DNA of 64,000 nt. It comes from Dyadobacter fermentans (GTDB lineage Bacteria > Bacteroidota > Bacteroidia > Cytophagales > Spirosomataceae). Under the pieces are notes generated by a model that had not been told where the DNA came from, did no database searches, and worked only from the letters and a program-made list of their open reading frames with translations. The position numbers and the translations under genes were made by a program. Position 1 is the stretch's first letter; the number at the start of each line of letters is the position of its first letter. The stretch covers positions 1 to 64,000 of the forward strand of contig NZ_JAHXBN010000022.1 in NCBI RefSeq assembly GCF_019924045.1, given 5' to 3'. Of this stretch, positions 18,549 through 27,256 are shown piece after piece.

Positions 18549-19124
18549 ATGTATATCGACGAAAATGCGGCGGACGATGCTCTGGTAACCATGCTGATGG
18601 ATGGCTCGGAGGCGGCATTCGACTTGATTTATGAGCGTTACTGGAAAAAACTCTACAATGAAGCCTACAAAAGGCTCAACGATTCTTCGGATAGCGAGGA
18701 AATCGTACAGGATGTTTTTGTAGATCTTTGGAATAAAAGAGAAAACCGGCAGATCGATAACCTTCGGGGATATTTGCTGGGAGCGGTGAGATACCAGGTT
18801 TTTGCGGTCTATCATAGGCGGAAAAACCTTCCGGCCTTCGAAGAGCCGCTCGATTATATGGCGTTTTCCAGTGACGACGCGGATTCCGGCTATATGAGAG
18901 ATGAACTGCTGGCGAGCATTCACCTGTGGCTGGAAACACAGCCCGAAAAGCGCCGCGAAATTTTCAGGCTACGCTACCTGGAAGGACTTTCCACCCTGGA
19001 AATCGCCGAACAGCTCGATATTTCGAGAAAAACGGTTCAAAATCAACTCAATACATCACAGCAAAGCCTGCGCGAAAGTATCGGAAGGCTGCTTGCCATC
19101 GCCATTTTGCTGCTTCGCCCGTAG
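18549..19124 (+). CDS. ECF RNA polymerase sigma factor (PUL regulator)
   Basis: A 191-residue sigma-70 family ECF factor. The region 2 core is FDLIYERYWKKLYNEAYKRL to SEEIVQDVFVDLW (about 24-64). Region 4 is EIFRLRYLEGLSTLEIAEQL followed by the helix-turn-helix ISRKTVQNQL (about 138-167). It is followed by a FecR-type anti-sigma gene and then SusC with an STN domain, the standard arrangement for glycan-induced transcription. It should direct transcription of the susC-to-thuA unit. Confidence 0.93.
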   Translation: MYIDENAADDALVTMLMDGSEAAFDLIYERYWKKLYNEAYKRLNDSSDSEEIVQDVFVDLWNKRENRQIDNLRGYLLGAVRYQVFAVYHRRKNLPAFEEPLDYMAFSSDDADSGYMRDELLASIHLWLETQPEKRREIFRLRYLEGLSTLEIAEQLDISRKTVQNQLNTSQQSLRESIGRLLAIAILLLRP

Positions 19125-19236
19125 CCGTTCACAGCAGTTTTTGGAGTGTACCCGAAATTTTTTTTAAAAAATTAGAAGTTTGCCTGGGACTTTTTCGGGA
19201 ATTCCTGCACTGGTATATAAACAGCGTTCTATAAAC

Positions 19237-20244
19237 ATGCCAAGCGGAAATAGGAATAAGTTCAGGTCGATCGTCGCCAGGTACCTCAGCGGGAGTGCCG
19301 ATGAGGAGGAATCGGACATGATCGAAAAGTACTATGAACTTTTCGCGGGAAAGCCCGACCGGCTATCGAAACTTTCGGAGGACGAGCTTGCCGACGTCCG
19401 GGAACGAATGAAAGGGAATATTGCCAAACGCATTGCGCCGCCTGCGCGATCACGGCCGCTTCTGCCGATGGTTTTCTGGCGTGTGGCAGCTGCGGCGCTT
19501 ATCCTGATCGGTGCGGGCTGGGTTTTCTATCTGGTAAGGGAACAGCGCAAGCCGGGAGTCAATCTTTCAGGAGCGAAAACGGTGATTCATCAGTCTGTGA
19601 AAGGCCAGACGAAATTTGTGGTACTCCCGGATGGAAGCCGGGTGGTTTTGCACGGCGATACGCGCATCGAGTACGACCGCGACTTTAACCGGGAAACCAG
19701 GGAAGTGTCGCTTACAGGAGAAGCTTACTTTGATGTGGTGCATTTAAATGCGGGTGGCCGGAAGCCGGCTTCTTTTGTGATTAAAACCGGTAAAATCAGC
19801 ACCACAGTACTCGGAACAGCATTCAGTATCAAATCTCTTCCCTCGGAAAGCGAGGTAGTGGTGACGGTTACGAGAGGTAAAGTGCGGGTGGACGACGGCG
19901 ATAAACGCACCAGCCTGCTTACCGCAAACCAGCAGGTGACGTACAACACCAAGACGACGGTTGCGGACGAGAAGGTTGTGAAATCACAGGAACTTACCGC
20001 CTGGGTACAGGCCGACATGGTGTTTCAGGAAATGCCTTTTGGCGATCTGGCGGAAGTGCTGGAAAAACGTTACGGCGTAAAAATCTCTTTTCAAAACCCG
20101 CAATTGCAGCAATGCCTCATCACCGGGCGGTTTTCAGGGACGGAAACCCTGGATGAAGTCTTTAAGGTGCTGACGCTGACGAGCAATACGAAATATTCCC
20201 TGGAAAGCGGCGAACTGGTATTAAGTGGTGAGGGATGCCGCTGA
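19237..20244 (+). CDS. FecR-family anti-sigma factor
   Basis: About 335 residues from the ATG at 19237. A more upstream in-frame ATG at 19180 lies in an atypical leader, while MPSGNRNKFRSIVARYLSG is the usual beginning. A cytoplasmic anti-sigma region (about 1-75) precedes one transmembrane helix (VAAAALILIGAGWVFYLV, about 85-105). The periplasmic FecR domain (FVVLPDGSRVVLHGDTRI, TVLGTAFSIKS, VTRGKVRVDD) and a C-terminal DUF4974-like domain follow. It holds the ECF factor and releases it when the SusC STN domain reports substrate. Confidence 0.93.
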   Translation: MPSGNRNKFRSIVARYLSGSADEEESDMIEKYYELFAGKPDRLSKLSEDELADVRERMKGNIAKRIAPPARSRPLLPMVFWRVAAAALILIGAGWVFYLVREQRKPGVNLSGAKTVIHQSVKGQTKFVVLPDGSRVVLHGDTRIEYDRDFNRETREVSLTGEAYFDVVHLNAGGRKPASFVIKTGKISTTVLGTAFSIKSLPSESEVVVTVTRGKVRVDDGDKRTSLLTANQQVTYNTKTTVADEKVVKSQELTAWVQADMVFQEMPFGDLAEVLEKRYGVKISFQNPQLQQCLITGRFSGTETLDEVFKVLTLTSNTKYSLESGELVLSGEGCR

Positions 20245-20325
20245 ATAGACTGATAACTAAATTCCTATGAAACAGATTTCCATCCATTCGGGCCGGGCTC
20301 CATAGCTTCCCGGCAGTCATATGAA

Positions 20326-20361
20326 AAAGCTCCCCGGCCTTGGACAGCAATAGGGAGCTTT
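20326..20361 (+). terminator. Hairpin between fecR and susC
   Basis: Arms AAAGCTCCC (20326-20334) and GGGAGCTTT (20353-20361), 9 bp, in the 161-base gap. It lacks a long T run, so it may be a weak terminator or attenuator separating the regulator genes from the sus genes. Confidence 0.5.
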
Positions 20362-20405
20362 GAATAGAAAATTCGCTAACACAAATTTCTAGACAATACA
20401 AATAT

Positions 20406-23400
20406 ATGAAAAAATCTATATCCGTAGGCAGAAGAACTGTGCCTATCCGGCAGGGTATCTTATGCCGATATCTTTGCAATCTAATGAAGATCAGCGTTTA
20501 TGGTGTCGGTGTTTTGATCATGGCAACCCAACTGCTGCTCGCAGGGGTGAGCGGCGCGCAGGACATCCGGGATGCCAATGTCACCTTGGGTTTGGAAAGG
20601 TCTTCTTTGAGGGAAGCACTTCAAGTGCTTCAACAGGAATCGGGCTACAATATCTTCTACCTTTCAAAGGCAGTCTCGCCTTTTGACAACATTACCCTCC
20701 GAAAGGAATCACGCACGGTGCAGAAAACGCTGGAATTGATTCTGGACAGGACTAACCTGGCGTTCAGGCAGGAGGGCAAAAATATCATTCTCACGGAAAG
20801 AGAAGTTGTTATTCCCGAAACGAAAACGCGGGCGCCTGTCAGGGGTAAGGTGACCGACAAGGACGGACAAGGCCTACCGGGCGTGAGTGTGATCATCAAA
20901 GGAACCAGTCATGGAACCATTACCGATCAGAATGGTAGTTATAATCTTGAATTACAGGAGGACAAGCCGGTACTTATATTCAGTTTTGTGGGCTATGTAG
21001 CCCAGGAGCTGGAAGTGGGCACGCGTGAAGTGCTGGACGTGGTACTGGCAACTGACGAAAAGGCATTGGAGGAAGTGGTGGTGATCGGGTATGGTACCCA
21101 GAAGAAGGTGAACCTGACCGGCGCGGTAAGCAACGTAACAGGCTCCGAACTGACCACCAGGCAAGCGCCGAACACAACTTCGCTTTTGCAGGGAAGAATG
21201 CCCGGCGTGCAAGTAACGCAGAACTCCGGGCAGCCGGGCGCTGAGAACGCGAGCATCCAGATCCGCGGGCAAGGCACGTTCAGCGGTGCCGGGAATGATC
21301 CGCTCATTTTGATCGACGGCGTGGAGGGGAACCTGAACAACGTCAACCCGAACCAGATCGAGAGCATTTCCGTGTTGAAGGACGCGGCTTCGGCGGCCAT
21401 TTACGGTTCGCGGGCAGCCAATGGGGTGATTTTGGTGACGACCAAAACCGGTACGGCAGGCCGGTTGAACGTCGATTATAGCTACAATTTCGGCAGCCAG
21501 CGTGCTACTTCGGTTTATGACAGGATCACGAACTCGGTGCAGTTTATGGAGCTGCTCAACAAGGCCATCGCCCACACGGGAACCAACGCCAACCAGCTCT
21601 ACACGCCCGCACAAATTGAAGAATACCGGCAGGGGAGCATTACAAATCCAGTGCAATATCCGAGTTATGATTGGATGGACGCGATTTTCAGGACTTCCCC
21701 GATGCAGCAGCATTATGTGAGCGTGAATGGCGGCAAGGAAAATACCACCTACAATTTCGGAGCGGGTTACCTCAATCAGGAGGGTATCCTGATCGCGACA
21801 GGCTACAAACGGTATGACGCCCAGTTTAATTTCAAAACGAGCCTGAACAAGACCATTACCTTCGGAACTAACCTTGCCTTTTCCAAAGGCGACCGGAATG
21901 AGACTGCATTGAACACCCAGTTCGACGGCAATTCAACCGAGGACCAGATTTTGAGCGCATTGGCAGCCCACCCTACATTCACGCCGAAGCTCCCCGATGG
22001 AAGCGGCCGGTATGCCGCCAAAGCCTACATTCAGGAAGGCGGCAACAAGAACCCCGTCGCGCTCGCGGAAAACGGGGGGCGGTATGTCAGGAATTACTAC
22101 GCGCTGGCGTCGGCTTTTATGGATGTCAATATTTTGCCGGGTTTGAAAGGGCAGATCAAAGGTGCCGTCAAATTCAACGACCGGCAAACCAAAGTCCATG
22201 TGGTGGGTATTCCGGCCTACATGTTTTTGCCCGATGCCAGCGGGCCGTATCTGTACAACACCCAATGGAATGGTACCGTGGGTGAGAACAACCTGACGGT
22301 ACGGAAGGAAAATGATGTGCAGTACACCGTATTCGGAACTTTGAACTACACGAAGAAAATTGGTACCAATCACGATTTGAATGCATTGCTGGGCGTGAGC
22401 CAGGAAACTTTCCGGTATGACCGCTTGCAGGGTTTTAAAAGGAATGCACCGTCCAACGACATACTCGAACTGGGCGCGTATTCTCCCGGCGGACAATTGG
22501 CCGATGGCCTGGCCTATGAGTGGGCATTGCAATCGGTGTTTGGCCGGGTAAGTTATAATTTCAAAGAGAAATACCTGCTCGAAGGGAATTTCCGGTACGA
22601 CGGCTCGTCGCGCTTCCCGAAAGGTAACAAATGGGGCTTTTTCCCGTCGGCATCGGCGGGGTGGAGGCTTTCGGAAGAGCAGTTCCTGAAACAGGTTACC
22701 TGGCTCGAAAGCTTGAAAGCGCGCGTATCGTGGGGGCAGGTCGGTAACCAGAACGTAAACCGATCGCTGAGCGGCGAATCGGTGCCTTACCCGTATCAGC
22801 AGGTTTTGAACCCCGTGGTGTACAACATCGGCGGCTCGTTGCAGCAAGGCGTAACGCAGACCGACCTTATCAACCGCAACATCACCTGGGAAACCACGAC
22901 TGTAACCGACGTCGGTTTTGACTTCGGGCTGTTCCGGGCATCGGTGTTCGGGAGTGTGGATTGGTATTCCAAAAAGACAACGAATATCCTAAGGCCTTTG
23001 CAGGTACCTGACTTTATCGGTGTTGCCGGTCCGACGGTCAACCTGGGCGAAATGAGCAATACGGGTGTTGAAATCTCATTGGGTTACCAGAGCAGGATCA
23101 AGGATTTCCGTTACAAAATCCAGGGGAATTTTGAAACCTACAAAAACAAGGTGGTGAAGTTTGGCGCGCGGGAAGTGAACAATGGAAATGGTACGGTCAC
23201 CCAGGAAGGTTTGCCTTACAACTCCTATTTCATGTATGTTTTTGATGGTATTTATCAAAATCAGGGTGAAATCGACAATGGCCCGACGCCGCTCGTGAAA
23301 CCCAAGCCCGGCGATATGAAGTACCGCGACATTAGCGGGCCGAATGGTGTGCCGGACGGCAAAATCACGACCGACGACCGTATGGTTGTGAGCGGTGCAT

Positions 23401-23882
23401 TTCCGAAGTTCAACTACGGGCTGACTTTCAATGCGGATTATAAAAACTTTGACCTGGGAATCTTCCTGCAGGGCGTGGAAGGCCGTAAGATTTACATTAA
23501 GGAGTGGGGTATAGCGCCTTTCCGGCAGGCAGGACCGCCGCCTACGTTCTGGGAAAAGGCCTGGGATGGCGAAGGTACGTCGAATACGATCCCGCATATC
23601 TTCAATGAAAACTACGCGCCCAACACCCAGGTATCCGACTGGTGGCTGCAAGATGCATCCTATTTGCGGTTGAAGAACTTTCAGCTGGGGTACAGCTTCC
23701 CAGCCAAGCTGATCAACCGCGTGAAAGTCCAGATGCTCAGGTTGTATGTTTCCGGTGATAATTTATTGACATTCAGTAAATTCTTCAAAGGGATAGACCC
23801 AGAGCGAGCATCCGCCAGCGGCCGGGCGGCTATTTACCCGCAGGCCAAGATCTATTCCTTTGGTGTTAAAGTCACATTTTAA
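20406..23882 (+). CDS. SusC/RagA TonB-dependent outer-membrane receptor with STN domain
   Basis: 1158 residues. A long N-terminal region and signal peptide (VGVLIMATQLLLAGVSGAQ) are followed by an STN domain (about 58-130, LREALQVLQQESGYNIFYL). A CarboxypepD_reg-like domain follows (about 144-220, GKVTDKDGQGLPGVSVIIKG). The SusC signature LEEVVVIGYGTQKK, the plug domain (VLKDAASAAIYGSRAANGVI) and a 22-strand barrel ending in SFGVKVTF complete it. It imports glycan fragments with SusD using TonB energy. The STN domain signals to FecR, so the receptor also controls its own operon. Confidence 0.97.
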   Translation: MKKSISVGRRTVPIRQGILCRYLCNLMKISVYGVGVLIMATQLLLAGVSGAQDIRDANVTLGLERSSLREALQVLQQESGYNIFYLSKAVSPFDNITLRKESRTVQKTLELILDRTNLAFRQEGKNIILTEREVVIPETKTRAPVRGKVTDKDGQGLPGVSVIIKGTSHGTITDQNGSYNLELQEDKPVLIFSFVGYVAQELEVGTREVLDVVLATDEKALEEVVVIGYGTQKKVNLTGAVSNVTGSELTTRQAPNTTSLLQGRMPGVQVTQNSGQPGAENASIQIRGQGTFSGAGNDPLILIDGVEGNLNNVNPNQIESISVLKDAASAAIYGSRAANGVILVTTKTGTAGRLNVDYSYNFGSQRATSVYDRITNSVQFMELLNKAIAHTGTNANQLYTPAQIEEYRQGSITNPVQYPSYDWMDAIFRTSPMQQHYVSVNGGKENTTYNFGAGYLNQEGILIATGYKRYDAQFNFKTSLNKTITFGTNLAFSKGDRNETALNTQFDGNSTEDQILSALAAHPTFTPKLPDGSGRYAAKAYIQEGGNKNPVALAENGGRYVRNYYALASAFMDVNILPGLKGQIKGAVKFNDRQTKVHVVGIPAYMFLPDASGPYLYNTQWNGTVGENNLTVRKENDVQYTVFGTLNYTKKIGTNHDLNALLGVSQETFRYDRLQGFKRNAPSNDILELGAYSPGGQLADGLAYEWALQSVFGRVSYNFKEKYLLEGNFRYDGSSRFPKGNKWGFFPSASAGWRLSEEQFLKQVTWLESLKARVSWGQVGNQNVNRSLSGESVPYPYQQVLNPVVYNIGGSLQQGVTQTDLINRNITWETTTVTDVGFDFGLFRASVFGSVDWYSKKTTNILRPLQVPDFIGVAGPTVNLGEMSNTGVEISLGYQSRIKDFRYKIQGNFETYKNKVVKFGAREVNNGNGTVTQEGLPYNSYFMYVFDGIYQNQGEIDNGPTPLVKPKPGDMKYRDISGPNGVPDGKITTDDRMVVSGAFPKFNYGLTFNADYKNFDLGIFLQGVEGRKIYIKEWGIAPFRQAGPPPTFWEKAWDGEGTSNTIPHIFNENYAPNTQVSDWWLQDASYLRLKNFQLGYSFPAKLINRVKVQMLRLYVSGDNLLTFSKFFKGIDPERASASGRAAIYPQAKIYSFGVKVTF

Positions 23883-23893
23883 TTCGTAATGCC

Positions 23894-25360
23894 ATGACAA
23901 CCAGATTCGCAAAAAATATATTTCTCTTCCTATTGACTACGGTGGCGTTCGCCTGCAAGGACACGCTGGACAAAAATCCCCTGGCCAATCCGAACTCTGA
24001 GAATTTCTGGAAAACGGAGACGGAGGCCAACAAGGCGCTGATAGCCTGTTATGCCAAACTCAAAGAACCCATTATATCCAACGGTCCGGCGCAAAGCGGA
24101 AACTTCCTCTTTTGGGAATCGCTGTCCGATAATGCATCCAACACCTCTGGTTACGAGTCTTTCGATGTCGTGATGCGTGGCGAGCATAATTCGGCCACTA
24201 CCGGGATCGTCAGCAAGTCGTTTACCATCGGTTTTCAGGGGATCGCAGCGTGTAACTACTTCCTTGCCAACATCGACCGGGTAACGGCTGCCACCGATGC
24301 CGTGCGCAACCGGATGAAAGGGGAAGCATTGTTCCTGAGGGCCTTTTATTACAATGACCTTACGCAGCTTTACGGAGATCTGCCCATTCTCGTGAAACCC
24401 GCGGAACTCGACGACAATATCCGTGCGGTTCCAAGATCCCCCAAAACAGAGGTAGTTGCCCGGATTCTCGAAGACCTGGACCTTGCCATTTCATATCTTC
24501 CCGCGAATGCGTATACAGATGGGCGTGCAGTGAAAGGCTCAGCTATTGCATTAAAAACAAGAGTATTGCTCAACAACGAGCGGTATGGCGAAGCCGCCGA
24601 AGCGGCGTGGAGCCTGATCGGCGATGCGGCGAATCCTTTCAAACTGGCTGATAACTACTCCGGGATATTCTTCGGAAACCAGGCCGGCAACCGGGAGATC
24701 ATGTTTTCCGTTCAGTTCAAGGCGCCGGACGATTACCATTCGCTCGACCAGGTGATTGGTGCCCGGATGTCCGTATTCCCGACAACCGAGCTCCGGGATG
24801 CTTATGAACCAAACGATCCGCGCCGGAAAATGACCATTTTTGAAGCGGGCGATCCGTGGGCTTACAATCCGGCGGGTTTTAAACAAACCGGGAGTCTCGC
24901 GGAAGGACAGATTCCCTATACGGGCATGGCATTCAAGAAATGGGTTAACCCGGCGATCAACAATGGATCGGGCTCCACTTTGAGCGAGCAGCATATGGTG
25001 AAAATACGTTACGCCGACCTGCTGCTGATGTATGCCGAGGCGATGTTCGAAAGCGGGAAAGGAAGTGACGCCAACGCATTGAAAGCACTAAATGACGTGC
25101 GGACAAGGCCAGGTGTGGAAATGCCAGCCCGAACGGCCCTCACGCGCGACGTGATCCGAAACGAACGGCGCGTCGAGCTGGCTTTCGAAGGATTGCGTTA
25201 CAACGATCTCGTTCGCTGGAAGCTGGCCGACAAAGTGATCCCACAGGTCGCCTATGACGCCAAAGGCACCAAAAGAAAATTCAAATCCTATCTGTTACCG
25301 ATTCCGCTTGGGCAAATGGACATTATGAAAGGGGTTTGGACGCAAAACGAAAATTACTGA
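23894..25360 (+). CDS. SusD/RagB-family glycan-binding lipoprotein
   Basis: 488 residues. The lipoprotein signal IFLFLLTTVAFAC places the lipidated cysteine at about 21. The N-terminal SusD signature is DTLDKNPLANPNSENFWKTE; the TPR-like scaffold contains FLRAFYYNDLTQLYGDLPIL and the C-terminal part MVKIRYADLLLMYAEAMFES and NERRVELAFEGLRYNDLVRW. It forms the surface lid on SusC. The gene starts 11 bases after the susC stop. Confidence 0.97.
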   Translation: MTTRFAKNIFLFLLTTVAFACKDTLDKNPLANPNSENFWKTETEANKALIACYAKLKEPIISNGPAQSGNFLFWESLSDNASNTSGYESFDVVMRGEHNSATTGIVSKSFTIGFQGIAACNYFLANIDRVTAATDAVRNRMKGEALFLRAFYYNDLTQLYGDLPILVKPAELDDNIRAVPRSPKTEVVARILEDLDLAISYLPANAYTDGRAVKGSAIALKTRVLLNNERYGEAAEAAWSLIGDAANPFKLADNYSGIFFGNQAGNREIMFSVQFKAPDDYHSLDQVIGARMSVFPTTELRDAYEPNDPRRKMTIFEAGDPWAYNPAGFKQTGSLAEGQIPYTGMAFKKWVNPAINNGSGSTLSEQHMVKIRYADLLLMYAEAMFESGKGSDANALKALNDVRTRPGVEMPARTALTRDVIRNERRVELAFEGLRYNDLVRWKLADKVIPQVAYDAKGTKRKFKSYLLPIPLGQMDIMKGVWTQNENY

Positions 25361-25369
25361 TAAAAGAAA

Positions 25370-27256
25370 ATGATGTTTGGTATAAAGAGATGGGTGGTGC
25401 TGGTCCTTCTGGCATCTCCCCGGCTATTGTCTGCGCAAAATCTGACGGTCAAGAGCCCGGACAGTAAGATTTCGTTTCATCTTTTTACGAAAAGTGATTC
25501 CCTTTTCTACCGCATTGCCTACGATAGCAAGGAGGTAATCGAGGCTTCGCCCATTCGTATGTCGCTGGATGCGAAGTCCATTACCGACAAAGTCAGCATA
25601 GGTAAAGCGGAGCGCTATCAGGTGGAGGAAGAGTATCCCTGGAATGGCGCACATTCCGTGGCCCGGAACCACTGCAACGGCTCGAAAATCAGTATTAGCC
25701 AGGGCGCGTTGCGGTACACCGTTGATGTGAGGGTATTTAACGATGGCGCGGCATTTCAATTGACTATTCCCGGCAAGTCCGACGCGAAACGCATCGCCGA
25801 CGAATCTACGGTTTTCAGGCTGCCTGCCGGAACCACGGCCTGGTACCACGATCTGTACATGCATTACGAAGGCGAATACGCACGGAAAAGCATGGATACC
25901 GTGCAAGCGGCACAGTGGGCGGCGCCTTCGGTAACGTTCCGGCTGCCGGATAGCCAGCTCTACCTGTCGGTGACGGAGGCGGATCTTAAAAATTATGGTG
26001 GAATGGCTTTGCAGACGGACGGTAACAGGGGAATGGTACTGAGGTTACCTCAAAATCAACCAACTTCCTATCCCTACAAACTGCGTTACAGTGCCGAGGA
26101 TGTGCTCCGGCTGGCGCAGCCTGCGGCTATAACCGGAACAGTAACGACTCCGTGGCGCGTGATTGTAGTTGCGAATGGCCTGAATGCCCTGGTAAACAGC
26201 GACATCGTGCATAACCTGTGTCCGCCGCCGGATAAGAAGCTTTTTCCGCAGGGCATTAAAGCCGCCTGGATCCAGCCCGGCTCCGCAGTTTGGAAATACC
26301 TTGACAATGGAGGCGAAGGAACGCTGGAAACCATGAAGGAATATTCCCGGCAGGCAGCCGAGTTGGGTTTCAAACACAATATCCTCGAAGGTTTCTGGAA
26401 AAAATGGCCGGATAGCGATCTGAAATCGCTTGTAGACTATTCCCGTGAAAAAGGGGTTCACATCTGGTTGTGGGAGCATTCCAAAGCGCTTCGCGACGCG
26501 AAAAGCCGTCAGGCGTTTTTTAAACATTGCCGTGACCTGGGTGTCAGCGGTTTGAAACTCGACTTTTTCGACCATGAAGCGAAAGAAGAAATTGATTTGT
26601 ATCAATCGATCCTGCGCGAGATGGCGGAATTGAAGCTCATGGTGGATTTCCATGGCGCCAACAAACCCACCGGCCAGGAGCGTACCTGGCCCAACGAGCT
26701 GACCCGTGAAGCAGTAAAGGGAATGGAAGCCAGTAAGCTGAAAGATCGGGCCGGGCATAACGTAACCTTGCCGTTCACCCGTTTCGTGACAGGACACGCG
26801 GAATACACCCCCGTGCATTTTGGCGAGCGCCGGAAAAACACGACCTGGGCGCATCAGATCGCCAGCGCTGCCATATTTTCGGCTCCGTTGCTTACCTATT
26901 CGGCCAGCCCGGAGCATTTGCTGGAAAATCCGGCGGTGGAGATGGTCAAAAGCATTCCGTCCGTTTGGGACGAGACGATCGTGCTGCCGGGATCTGCCAT
27001 CGGCGAGGCGGCCGTGTACGCGCGCCGGAGCGGAAAGAGCTGGTTTCTGGCTGTGATGAATGGTGCTACTCCCAGGCGTATTGATATTCCGTTGAATTTC
27101 CTCGGCGAGGGTACCTTCAGTGCATCGGAAGTAAGGGATTCGGCCGAAAACCCCGCCAGTGTAACACTTGGAAAGGGAAATTATGACAAGAACGGCAGTA
27201 TTCACCTGAACCTGGGAGAGGGGGGCGGCTTCATTGCAAAATTTGTACGCCCATGA
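25370..27256 (+). CDS. Glycoside hydrolase family 97 (alpha-galactosidase/alpha-glucosidase type)
   Basis: 628 residues with a signal peptide (VLVLLASPRLLSAQ). The N-terminal beta-sandwich is followed by TPWRVIVVANGLNALVNSDI (about 260), the catalytic barrel (WIQPGSAVWKY to GLKLDFFDHE around residue 398), then VDFHGANKPTGQERTWPNE and the C-terminal sheet. Calcium-dependent GH97 enzymes are either inverting alpha-glucosidases or retaining alpha-galactosidases. An aspartate in the KLDFFD position suggests the retaining type, an inference from memory of the family. The stop overlaps the GH95-like start (ATGA). Confidence 0.88.
   Translation: MMFGIKRWVVLVLLASPRLLSAQNLTVKSPDSKISFHLFTKSDSLFYRIAYDSKEVIEASPIRMSLDAKSITDKVSIGKAERYQVEEEYPWNGAHSVARNHCNGSKISISQGALRYTVDVRVFNDGAAFQLTIPGKSDAKRIADESTVFRLPAGTTAWYHDLYMHYEGEYARKSMDTVQAAQWAAPSVTFRLPDSQLYLSVTEADLKNYGGMALQTDGNRGMVLRLPQNQPTSYPYKLRYSAEDVLRLAQPAAITGTVTTPWRVIVVANGLNALVNSDIVHNLCPPPDKKLFPQGIKAAWIQPGSAVWKYLDNGGEGTLETMKEYSRQAAELGFKHNILEGFWKKWPDSDLKSLVDYSREKGVHIWLWEHSKALRDAKSRQAFFKHCRDLGVSGLKLDFFDHEAKEEIDLYQSILREMAELKLMVDFHGANKPTGQERTWPNELTREAVKGMEASKLKDRAGHNVTLPFTRFVTGHAEYTPVHFGERRKNTTWAHQIASAAIFSAPLLTYSASPEHLLENPAVEMVKSIPSVWDETIVLPGSAIGEAAVYARRSGKSWFLAVMNGATPRRIDIPLNFLGEGTFSASEVRDSAENPASVTLGKGNYDKNGSIHLNLGEGGGFIAKFVRP

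Noticed and set aside
20952..21713. 253-codon frame antisense to susC
   Set aside because: Shadow of susC; Arg/His-rich translation without recognisable domains.
26045..27205. 386-codon frame antisense to the GH97 gene
   Set aside because: Fully covered by a well-supported GH97 enzyme; no domain recognised on the opposite strand.
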